NCBI GenBank assembly: GCA_963775275.1
Contig: CAVZII010000004.1
Span: 226,617 to 290,616 of the forward strand
Origin: JANWHQ01 sp963775275
Lineage (GTDB): Bacteria > Pseudomonadota > Alphaproteobacteria > Caulobacterales > Caulobacteraceae
Direction of reading: 5' to 3'
Length of the DNA stretch: 64,000 nt
In this document: piece after piece, positions 45,464-52,602 of the stretch
Layout: each line of letters begins with the position of its first letter
How positions within the stretch are numbered: position 1 is the stretch's first letter
The notes under the pieces: generated by a model
Told to the model about the DNA's origin: nothing
Seen by the model: only the letters and a program-made list of their open reading frames with translations
The model's database searches: none
Made by a program: the position numbers and the translations under genes

Positions 45464-46357
45464 ATGCGCATGCGATCACGCCGGCTTCGCCTTTCGCCGC
45501 CGCTGGGCGCGGCCTTGATGCTGGGCCTGGTCGGGGTGGTCCTGGCCGGCGCAGCCTTGGCGACAGATGCGCGGGCGGAGTGCAGCCGTGAGATGCTGCG
45601 CAAGCTGACCGACACCTATGTGGCGGCGCAGTCAGCCGGGAGGCCCGCCATGCTGCCGCTCGCGAAGGGCGCGTCCTATGCGGAGAACGACCAGGCCATG
45701 GACATCGGCAAGGGCGTGCTGGCCGGCGCCCTGAAGGTCGATTTCACCCGCAGCTTCCTGGACACGACGCAATGCGCCACCTTCACGGAGCTGGTGGCGG
45801 CCACGGACCCGCACCCGTACGTGATCCATACCCGCATGGAGGCGACCAAGGGCGGCAAGGTGTCGAAGATGGAGTCGGTGGTGACGGACAAGGGGGACTG
45901 GATGTTCGGAGCGGCCGAGCACCTGGCCGTCACGCGCAGCCAGAACTGGGGCGAGATCCCCAGCGACAGACGCGACACGCGCGCGGTCATCCAGGCGGCG
46001 GCGGACGCGTACCTGGACAATTGGGGAGACCCGGAGCTGCCGGTTCCGCATGGAACGCCCTGCGCCCGGCTCGAAGGCCGCATCGACACCGGCAGCCGCA
46101 ATCCGCAGGCCAACACCTGCGACATGGGGGCGTTCCCGCAGAAGCTCAAAGTGGGTCATCGCCGCTATGTGATCGACGAGACCATCGGCGCCGTCAGCGT
46201 CTTCCACGACTTCCCCTGGCTCGACGCCGGATTGCCGGCCTATCCGGGGACCCAGTCCAGCCAGATGTTCCGGGTCGAGGCCGGCAGGACCCGCTACATC
46301 CACGAGGTGACGGTCTGCGCGACGCCAAATTGCGGGAGGGTGAGGCCGGGAACCTGA
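45464..46357 (+). CDS. Exported protein of unknown function
   Basis: 297 residues with a signal peptide (PLGAALMLGLVGVVLAGAALA). The mature part starts ECSREMLRKLTDTYVAAQSAGRPAMLPLAKGASYAEN, a helix-sheet start like NTF2/ketosteroid-isomerase folds, and has conserved-looking LPVPHGTPCARLEGRIDTG and RRYVIDETIGAVSVFHDFPWLDAG, with a C-terminal IHEVTVCATPNCG. Five or six cysteines suggest disulfides in the periplasm. It resembles a poorly characterised family also seen next to carbohydrate-active proteins. The start region is nearly identical to that of the G8 gene upstream. Confidence 0.6.
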   Translation: MRMRSRRLRLSPPLGAALMLGLVGVVLAGAALATDARAECSREMLRKLTDTYVAAQSAGRPAMLPLAKGASYAENDQAMDIGKGVLAGALKVDFTRSFLDTTQCATFTELVAATDPHPYVIHTRMEATKGGKVSKMESVVTDKGDWMFGAAEHLAVTRSQNWGEIPSDRRDTRAVIQAAADAYLDNWGDPELPVPHGTPCARLEGRIDTGSRNPQANTCDMGAFPQKLKVGHRRYVIDETIGAVSVFHDFPWLDAGLPAYPGTQSSQMFRVEAGRTRYIHEVTVCATPNCGRVRPGT

Positions 46358-46551
46358 AAGGCGCCGTCAGCCCAACCGCCTGACGGATCGAGCTTGCGAT
46401 ACTCGATCACCCAGCTGATCGCCGAGGTTCTGCGCCAGCGGGGATTCGATGGGGAGAACACGGCGACAGGATTACCTATCGTCCTATCCGGCGGGTGCGT
46501 GTGCGGTGAGCATTGGAGCGCCGCTCGTCAATGGTCGCGATCGCCATGCAC

Positions 46552-47877
46552 CTAGCCTTTGATGACCTTATGCAGGCGGAGCAGCTTGTCGAAGAAGTCC
46601 GCGATCAACTTCTCCGCGCCCGCGCCGACCAACTCGGTGGCGCCGAACCGGTACACTTCGTATCCGGCGAGACGCAGTTCGCGGTCCGCAGATACCATCT
46701 CGCTGTAGATCTTGAGCGACGGTTTCTCGTTCTCCGAGAAGTGGTGCTTTCCATCCACCTCGAGCAGCACCCGTTGCCGGTCCGGAAGCAGGATCAGGAA
46801 GTCCATCCGCTGCCGCGGCAGGGGAAGGCGGTGGCGCAACGTCTTCACCACGGCGGGGTCGTAGTGCAGGTAGACCTGTGGAAGGAGCGCCGGCAAGGCG
46901 TCGCCGAGGGTCGGCCGATAGGTCTTGAAATACGTCGTGAAGACCTTCCGCTCCCCGTCTGAAGCCAGGGACTCCTGGACGCGCTTGCCGAGGCTGGCGG
47001 CGTCGCCTGCCGGCGTCACGTCCGACCACCAGGCCACCAGTTCCGACCACAGGAGGCCGCCCGACCCGATCGGCCGATCATAGACGAGGCAGCTGTCCTC
47101 GCCCGACAGTACGACGATGTCGTTGTTGATGGCGTCGGCGAAACCAATCTCCGGCTTGGGGCCGCGGGAGGCGAAGATCAGGTTCTTCGGACGGCCGCCC
47201 ACTCCGCGCACGACGGCATGAAACGTATAGATCGGGTGTCCCAATTCCTCCCCGTCCCGCGTCAGCTCGTAGCCGTCACGCGCGAGGACCTTGTTGAGCG
47301 CCGCCACGGTCTGCAGTTGCTCGTCCCCTGAACGCGCGAGCGGATGGACCGCGTCCTGGAGAAGCGCACCGAACCGAGCCCGGGAGCATTCGAACGCGCC
47401 GATTTCCCCGAACAGGTGCTCGACGGACCAGTCGCCAGGATTAAGCACCATGTGGCGTTCGATTTGGTCACGCAGGCTCTTTCCACCGCCGCCGAATAAT
47501 GCCTCCAGCGGATCGGAGAGGATGAAGTAGCGGCTCACCATCTCCAGCAAATCCGCCTCGCCGGCCAGGTCCTCGCCGAATACACGGGCTACATCGCGCC
47601 GAGTGATCCGGCTCAACGCCGGCTCGTCGGCCTCCAGCACCTTGCGCGCGGCCTCGTCCATGACAACGTCGCCCCGCGCGGCAGCGAACTTCAAGGCGAG
47701 CTGCGCCAGATCTTTCTCAGATCGGCCATCGAGGGCGAGGGCGATCCGCTGGCTCTTGGACAGACCGTCGCCATTGGGAATCTCCAGCCCCGCCATGCGC
47801 ATGGGCTCCACATCGAGCACCGCGTGGGTCATGGGGTGTAGAAAGCCGGCGATCAGGGCGCGGAGATCAGACGCCAT
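46552..47877 (-). CDS. AbiJ-related protein with C-terminal Vsr/DUF559-like nuclease domain
   Basis: 441 residues. The middle region (IERHMVLNPGDWSVEHLFGEIGAFECSRARFGALLQDAVHPLARSGDEQLQTVAALNKVLARDGYEL) has the pattern of the AbiJ-type abortive-infection N-terminal domain 3. The C-terminal 110 residues look like a PD-(D/E)XK nuclease of the Vsr/DUF559 type: RMDFLILLPDRQRVLLEVDGKHHF (Asp, then Glu-x-Asp-Gly and His) and ADRELRLAGYEVYRFG. Last gene of the QueC-like operon; its ATG is 2 bases after the PIN gene stop. Likely the toxic effector. Domain names are by motif recognition, not by search. Confidence 0.7.
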   Translation of the reverse strand: MASDLRALIAGFLHPMTHAVLDVEPMRMAGLEIPNGDGLSKSQRIALALDGRSEKDLAQLALKFAAARGDVVMDEAARKVLEADEPALSRITRRDVARVFGEDLAGEADLLEMVSRYFILSDPLEALFGGGGKSLRDQIERHMVLNPGDWSVEHLFGEIGAFECSRARFGALLQDAVHPLARSGDEQLQTVAALNKVLARDGYELTRDGEELGHPIYTFHAVVRGVGGRPKNLIFASRGPKPEIGFADAINNDIVVLSGEDSCLVYDRPIGSGGLLWSELVAWWSDVTPAGDAASLGKRVQESLASDGERKVFTTYFKTYRPTLGDALPALLPQVYLHYDPAVVKTLRHRLPLPRQRMDFLILLPDRQRVLLEVDGKHHFSENEKPSLKIYSEMVSADRELRLAGYEVYRFGATELVGAGAEKLIADFFDKLLRLHKVIKG

Positions 47878-47879
47878 GT

Positions 47880-48467
47880 CTAGGCGGTCCCGTGCACGGT
47901 CCTGAGACGAGCTGGCAGGCTGTGGCAAAGGGACACCCGCTCCTCGCTCAATAGGTCCAAGACCGCCCTGGCATGATGGTCCGGCACGCGCATCCGCGCG
48001 CCCATGAGGGCCGCGAATACGGCATCCGCCAGATCCACGTCGCCCAAAGCAGCCCGCACCTCCGGGCTGAGCAAGAGATCCGTCGTCGATCGGACTCCCA
48101 CGTGAGCGAGGCGACGGGAAGCGAGGTTCGTCGCCTTACGCTCGTCGATAACCGCGCAGGCCCCAAGGCGCTCGGCGCAGACCAGCGTCGCGGCCTCGCC
48201 GTCGTCGAGCGTTGTAGACGCTGCGCCGCTCACCAATGACAGGAACAGCGCCTCGTCGGCGGCCTCCAAGGGAATCACTTGCGCCAAGTCCAAGTGGATG
48301 AGCGCCGCGACCTCGTCGGCCGTTTGCCGCCCCTTGGGCCGCCCGCGATCCAGTTCGCCGAAGGCGACGTCGGTAATGATAAGCGGACGGCCGAGCGCCT
48401 CGACGATCCGGTGCGCAGCGCCGGTCGCGACTAGATTGATCCAAACACTGGCGTCGGCGACCATCAT
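47880..48467 (-). CDS. PIN-domain ribonuclease-like protein
   Basis: 195 residues from ATG 48467. Acidic PIN residues can be placed: MVADASVWINLVATG (first Asp), the Glu in ITDVAFGELDRG, DDGEAATLVCAERLG (second acidic cluster) and ACAVIDERKATNLA (third Asp). Stand-alone PIN proteins of this DUF3368-like style are found both as toxins and in defence islands. It starts 13 bases after the stop of the XRE-ImmA gene and is followed by the AbiJ-like gene, so it is the fourth gene of the operon. It may be the toxin partner of the XRE-ImmA protein. Confidence 0.8.
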   Translation of the reverse strand: MMVADASVWINLVATGAAHRIVEALGRPLIITDVAFGELDRGRPKGRQTADEVAALIHLDLAQVIPLEAADEALFLSLVSGAASTTLDDGEAATLVCAERLGACAVIDERKATNLASRRLAHVGVRSTTDLLLSPEVRAALGDVDLADAVFAALMGARMRVPDHHARAVLDLLSEERVSLCHSLPARLRTVHGTA

Positions 48468-48480
48468 CCCCGGTTCGGCC

Positions 48481-49653
48481 TCAGCCCAAAAGCCGGGGCG
48501 AGCCTTCGCGGCCAATTCCCTCGTCCTCGTAGGCGTCGATCAGTTCCCGCACCTCGATCCGGTCGAGCTGTAGGAGGCGGGCGATCTGCCCCTCGCTCAG
48601 CAAGCCCTTGGCCCAGGCCTCGCCGACCAGCAGCGCCACTCGCATGGAAACGGGTCGGGCGGCGTCTGCCCGCGCCGCATCATGGCCGGCCGCCTCGCCC
48701 AGCACCTGAGCCGCCTGGAGATCAGTGACCCCCCCCGTGTTCTCGAACCAGGCCCAGGTGCCGGGCTTGGTCACGCCCAGCTCCTCCAACCGTCGAACCA
48801 TTGCCTCGCGCGACACGCCGAAGGCGTGGGCCAAGAGGATAATGTGGCGACGGGTCAGCTGCGTGGCACCGGCGGTGATCTCCTTGAACATGGCCATTAC
48901 TGCGCGCGCCGGGGTGAGGAACGCCCGGGCGAAGGCGATGGCATAGCGCTCCTCGCGGCTGGTCTCGGGCGAGCCCGCGTGCAGCGCATCCGGTGCCCGA
49001 CGGGTCGAGATGAAGTGTCCAATTTCGTGGGCGGCAGTCTGTGCCCGCCGGTCCTTCGGGTGGGCCGCGTTCAACAGCATGCAGGCACCGGCCCGGTTGT
49101 CGAAGGCATAGAGCCCGGAAATCTTCGGCGGCAGGCGACGGACGAACACCCGGGCGCCGAGCTGTAGTTCAAGGACGGACATGATGTCATGGACCGGCGC
49201 CATGCCGATCCCCAGCCAATGGCGCAGCTCGGTCGCGTCCTGTTCAGCCTGCATGGCGACATTGCCCGGCAACAGGGGCCGCTCGGGCGGGTCGTTGCGC
49301 ACCCGTTGCACCCCCAGAAGGTCCTCCAGTTCCAATTCCGCCTGCACGAGGTTGGTCAGAAGGGCGACGGCCGCTTCGACGTCCGCATCGGCCTCGCCCG
49401 CCCGCCGGAACCGCGGTTTCAGGTCGATCTGCACGGCTTCACGCCGCAACAGGCCGTTGACGGACACGCCGTAAAGCGCGGCGAACCTCTGCAGCTCGTC
49501 AAGCCGAGGCTTGCGCTGGCCCTGCTCGATGGCGACGATGGTCGTCCTGGCGACCTGCAGCGCCTCGGCGGCGGCGGCTTGGGTGACCTTCGCCGATTCC
49601 CGGGCGACCCTCAGCCGGTCGCCGATTTCGACCGTGGTGAGTTCCTCGCTCAT
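48481..49653 (-). CDS. XRE helix-turn-helix plus ImmA/IrrE (DUF955) metallopeptidase
   Basis: 390 residues. The N-terminal HTH (GDRLRVARESAKVTQAAAAEALQVARTTIVAIEQGQRKP) is typical XRE. The metallopeptidase domain follows with the zinc motif HEIGHFIS (HExxH) in RRAQTAAHEIGHFISTRRAPD, and the helix ERYAIAFARAFLTPARAV. The C-terminal part (LLSEGQIARLLQLDRIEVRELIDAY) adds a second small HTH-like region. Such proteins cleave repressors or sense phage and act as COG2856-type antitoxin/regulators. Start is MSEELT; its ATG overlaps the QueC-like stop (ATGA). It is the probable binder of the paired operators upstream. Confidence 0.88.
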   Translation of the reverse strand: MSEELTTVEIGDRLRVARESAKVTQAAAAEALQVARTTIVAIEQGQRKPRLDELQRFAALYGVSVNGLLRREAVQIDLKPRFRRAGEADADVEAAVALLTNLVQAELELEDLLGVQRVRNDPPERPLLPGNVAMQAEQDATELRHWLGIGMAPVHDIMSVLELQLGARVFVRRLPPKISGLYAFDNRAGACMLLNAAHPKDRRAQTAAHEIGHFISTRRAPDALHAGSPETSREERYAIAFARAFLTPARAVMAMFKEITAGATQLTRRHIILLAHAFGVSREAMVRRLEELGVTKPGTWAWFENTGGVTDLQAAQVLGEAAGHDAARADAARPVSMRVALLVGEAWAKGLLSEGQIARLLQLDRIEVRELIDAYEDEGIGREGSPRLLG

Positions 49654-51027
49654 GGCTTTGCGCTGGCGAGGCGCGCGACGAAGGAGGCCGGTCCCAGCGA
49701 CTGACGGAACGCACGCCATTCGGCGGCATGTCGGCCCAACACCTCACGCAACTGCTGCTCCACCGTCGCCGGGTCTCCGTCCAAGGCCTCCGCGGTCTCC
49801 CGCGCCGCGCGACGAAGGGAGCGCGCGTGTAGCGGCAATTCGGCGAACTCGGCCAAGTGGTCCATGTGCAGAACCCCGGCCACGGCGTAGGCGCGCAGTT
49901 TCGAGGTGATGCCGTCAAACTCCTTGGCTACCCCTTCCTCCAGGCGCTCGGCTGAGAGGTTCTCCCAGATGTAGGTTTCGGCCGGCTCATCGATCCCGGC
50001 GGTGAAAATGCTCATCCGCCGTAGCATGCACGCCGCGCAGATACCGCACTGGCGCCGTCTGCCATTGACGGAGCAATGGCGCGACTGTTGCCAGCAAGAC
50101 CGGGTGTCGGTCCAAGACGGTGCCGCCTTGAGCGCTCGCGCGGCACGCAACGTCTCCCCCTTGGTGCTCCAGAGCTGCGGATATTCGTAACGGACATCCT
50201 TGCCGCTGATGGCGTGCAGCAGACGTTCCATGCGCCGCGAAAAGGTCGGGTGGACGCGGTAGTCGGGATAGATCTGCCCGCTAACGGCCAGCATCGGCCC
50301 GAACGCACCCTGTCCGCTCTCGGTTACCACGATGCGCGAAACCCCGGCCATCAGCGCCGCGATGCCGGTCACCGCGGCGAACTTGAAGCCGCGCGAACGG
50401 GCCGAGGTCTCGCCCTGCCTTGGGCGCTTGAGCTTGTAAGGGACCACAGCGAAGGGCGCGCGCTTCTTCTTGCTGTGGGGTCGATCAACCCCGCCGGTAC
50501 CCAGGCGCACGGCCACAAGGCCGCCGGTGCCTTCGCGGGCGGCGACCAAGGCACGAACGGCGCGGGAATCCAGGCCATCACTGTAGGGCATGATCACCCG
50601 CGCGCCGGATTCGAGGCTGAGGCTTCCCTGGGCGACGCGCGGGACATCGCGTCGGCGCTGAACGAAGCTGAAGACCCAGACGTCGCCGGTCAGATATCTC
50701 AGGGCCTCTTCCAACGGCTCACGCACGTCCGATCGGTTCCAGACCTTTGGGTCATGGACCGCGATCCGAACGTCGAAATGCCGGCTCCAACTGTATTCCG
50801 GGCGCCGGCGGCTGACGTCGCAGAACTCCGCCGCCGCCGCAACCACCAGCAGGTCGACCAGAACCGGGTTCCAGTCGGCGAAGAAGTAGGAACTCTAGCC
50901 CCAGGGTATCGAGCCGCAGCACCTGCCCGATCGGAGCGCCGACCGCGCCGTCGCGCAGTGCCGCGCCCGGCTCCAGGGCGTCGAGGGTAAAGCTCGGCAT
51001 GGCGATGTTCAGACTGATGGCGTTCAT
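49650..51027 (-). CDS. QueC-like PP-loop ATPase of a putative defence system (one frameshift)
   Basis: About 459 residues after one correction. N-terminal 55 residues (MNAISLNIAMPSFTL... LDTLGLEF) are in one frame; removing one base of the GG at 50889-50890 joins YFFADWNPVLVDLLVVAAAAEFCDV. The ATP-binding PP-loop is VIMPYSDGLDSRAVRAL (QueC SGGxDS type), and the zinc knuckle C-x8-C-x2-C-x2-C is exact: HCSVNGRRRQCGICAAC. QueC makes 7-cyano-7-deazaguanine; QueC homologues also occur in Qat (QatC) and type IV CBASS (Cap9) defence systems, which this longer, N-terminally extended protein resembles more. ATG overlaps the previous gene's TGA and its TGA overlaps the XRE ATG. Confidence 0.8.
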
Positions 51028-51587
51028 AGCGGCGGCCCTTCATCCAACCCTGAGCGATCGACTTTCTGCGCCAGGCTCCGCACGCCCTCGCCGGCGGCGA
51101 TCCCGGCCGCAAGGCGATCGGTGCCGATGCTGGGGATGGCCCTATGGAGTTTGGCCCGGAGCAGGCCCGCATCCGGCGACCCTTCGCCCAAGTAGTGCTC
51201 CTCCATCTGCCGTGACCGATGCAGGGCGCGCTCGTCGAGAGTCGCCTTGATCGCCGCCTGATAGGCGCCAGACCCGACTTGGCCATCGCGAGCGACGTCA
51301 CACGCCTGGGCCGCAAACAACGCTTCGACCGGATTCTGCGCCGAGGCTTGCAAGCGCTAAATCTCGCTGACGACGACCTCGGCAAACAGGTTGCCGCGGT
51401 CGTTGTCGCCAAGCGCCGCACGGATCTCCTTGGCGAACGCCGCTCGCACCGCACCCCACTCGTTCAACAGCGCCGGCTGAAACGCCTCCGCGGTCTCCGC
51501 CACCGAGTGGGCGGGGTTCGCCGCGATCTTGGCCAACCCCTTCCAAGGCCGGCTCATCTTCATAGTCTTGTACGGACCGTCGCTCAT
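51024..51587 (-). CDS. Unknown protein, first gene of the QueC-like operon (in-frame TAG)
   Basis: The frame from ATG 51587 reads MSDGPYKTMKMSRPWKGLAKIAANPAHSVAETAEAF... FAEVVVSEI and meets a TAG at 51357-51359. The same frame goes on as RLQASAQNPVEALFAAQACDVARDGQVG... RQMEEHYLGEGSP... and ends at 51024 in an ATGA overlap with the QueC-like gene. Read through, it is one protein of about 187 residues, soluble and helical. The stop may be an error, a mutation or a true gene boundary (TTG at 51353 could start the second half). The family is not recognised. By position it is the candidate partner/substrate of the QueC-like enzyme. Confidence 0.6.
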
Positions 51588-51599
51588 TGGGAGCCGCCT

Positions 51600-51670
51600 C
51601 CAGTGTCAGGAAAGCTGCTTAAGTCGGCCGACAATGTCAACTATTGGCCACAAAAATGCTGACAATGTCA
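51600..51670 (-). promoter_or_regulatory. Paired operators and promoter of the QueC-like operon
   Basis: The 11-bp palindrome TGACA-A-TGTCA is perfect at 51660-51670 and has one mismatch (CGACAATGTCA) at 51629-51639. The two are 31 bases (three helical turns) apart, on one DNA face. A third half-site, TGTCA, is at about 51604. On the minus strand a TTGACA hexamer overlaps the inner site, so repressor binding would shut the promoter. The region is AT-rich. The XRE-ImmA protein is the natural candidate to bind it. Confidence 0.65.
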
Positions 51671-51704
51671 GAAGGACCATCGCGGCAGAGATCGCTCGGG
51701 GAGC

Positions 51705-52331
51705 TCAGCCGTAAGGCGGATCCCTGACGGCCATCGGCAGCTTGTCAGCGCGCCCCCAGAAACGAGCGCAGGCACCGGCATAGCGCACGACGTCACTGGG
51801 TTGGACTAGAAGCTGCTCGCTCTGCTCACCGTTGGGTGGAAGCAAGTCGACGTATCGATTGGGATCGTGGATCCAGCGGGACGGCGCGTGCACACGCAGA
51901 TCGTCGACGGATGTGCCATCGCCATGGCGAAAGACGTTCGCCACCAGGAACATCTCGATCAGGTTGTAGCCGATCGGCCCATCCTCCAGATCGATGTCGC
52001 CGGCCTCAGCGCACAAAACCAGGTAACCCCGGAGGGGCTCCCTGCCCGGCCTGTACTGGGCCATGGTGACGCCCAGGGACCGCCCCCAGATTCGCAGCTG
52101 GCGCTCGAACAGTCCCGCGAGGGTCAAAGTGAACGCTTTGGCCGCCTCATTGGCAGTGTAGTTGTCGACCTGCGCTGCTGCGCGGTGGAGAAACTCGTCC
52201 ATCGACCTTGCTTCCCCGAAAGTCAGGACAGGGTGGATCGGCAAGACCGACAGACCAGGATTGATCACCCGCTGAAAGAGCCGGTCGGTGTTGGCCTGAA
52301 AGATGCGGGGAAGATTGTCCTGCGGGGTCAT
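51705..52331 (-). CDS. Unknown protein upstream of the defence operon (possible HEPN-like)
   Basis: 208 residues from ATG 52331. It opens MTPQDNLPRIFQANTDRLFQRVINPGLSVLPIHPVLTFGEAR and is mostly helical in the middle. The stretch LIEMFLVANVFRHGDGTSVDDLRVHAP has an N-x-x-RHGDG pattern that I associate with helical HEPN-like proteins of unknown function, but the match is weak. It is on the same strand as the QueC-like operon, 117 bases upstream of its first ATG, separated by the operators, so it may be a second defence gene or an independent one. Confidence 0.55.
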   Translation of the reverse strand: MTPQDNLPRIFQANTDRLFQRVINPGLSVLPIHPVLTFGEARSMDEFLHRAAAQVDNYTANEAAKAFTLTLAGLFERQLRIWGRSLGVTMAQYRPGREPLRGYLVLCAEAGDIDLEDGPIGYNLIEMFLVANVFRHGDGTSVDDLRVHAPSRWIHDPNRYVDLLPPNGEQSEQLLVQPSDVVRYAGACARFWGRADKLPMAVRDPPYG

Positions 52332-52602
52332 ATCGACGTCGAGATCGTTCGGGCGGATGATATAGGGACAAAGTGGAGCTGAGCCTCGTCCCCGCGGCCT
52401 GACGCGCCGAGAAGCAGACCTTCCGAACGTCGCCAACGAGCCAATCCCGCTCCTGAAGTCCCTCGCCCGCGCCTTGGGCCCGTCCGGCGCGCCAGCCACC
52501 TGCCCGCCGCCCGCGCGGCCGCCCTCCCCTGCCCCGAGAACGCCGGAATCTGGTCCTAAGGCGCAGGCTCGTCGGGGACCCTGACCTCATGGAGCGCCAC
52601 GC

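Noticed and set aside
49650..51027. Housekeeping queC of the queuosine pathway
   Set aside because: No queD, queE or queF nearby, the protein is about twice QueC length, and it is coupled to XRE-ImmA, PIN and AbiJ-like genes.
46552..51587. Complete Qat system
   Set aside because: Only a QueC-like gene is present. There is no KAP-type ATPase (QatA) and no TatD-like nuclease (QatD), and the neighbours are different families.
46552..51587. Type IV CBASS
   Set aside because: There is no CD-NTase gene with the GS-x(n)-D-x-D motif and no TGT-like Cap10, so only the QueC-like gene is shared.
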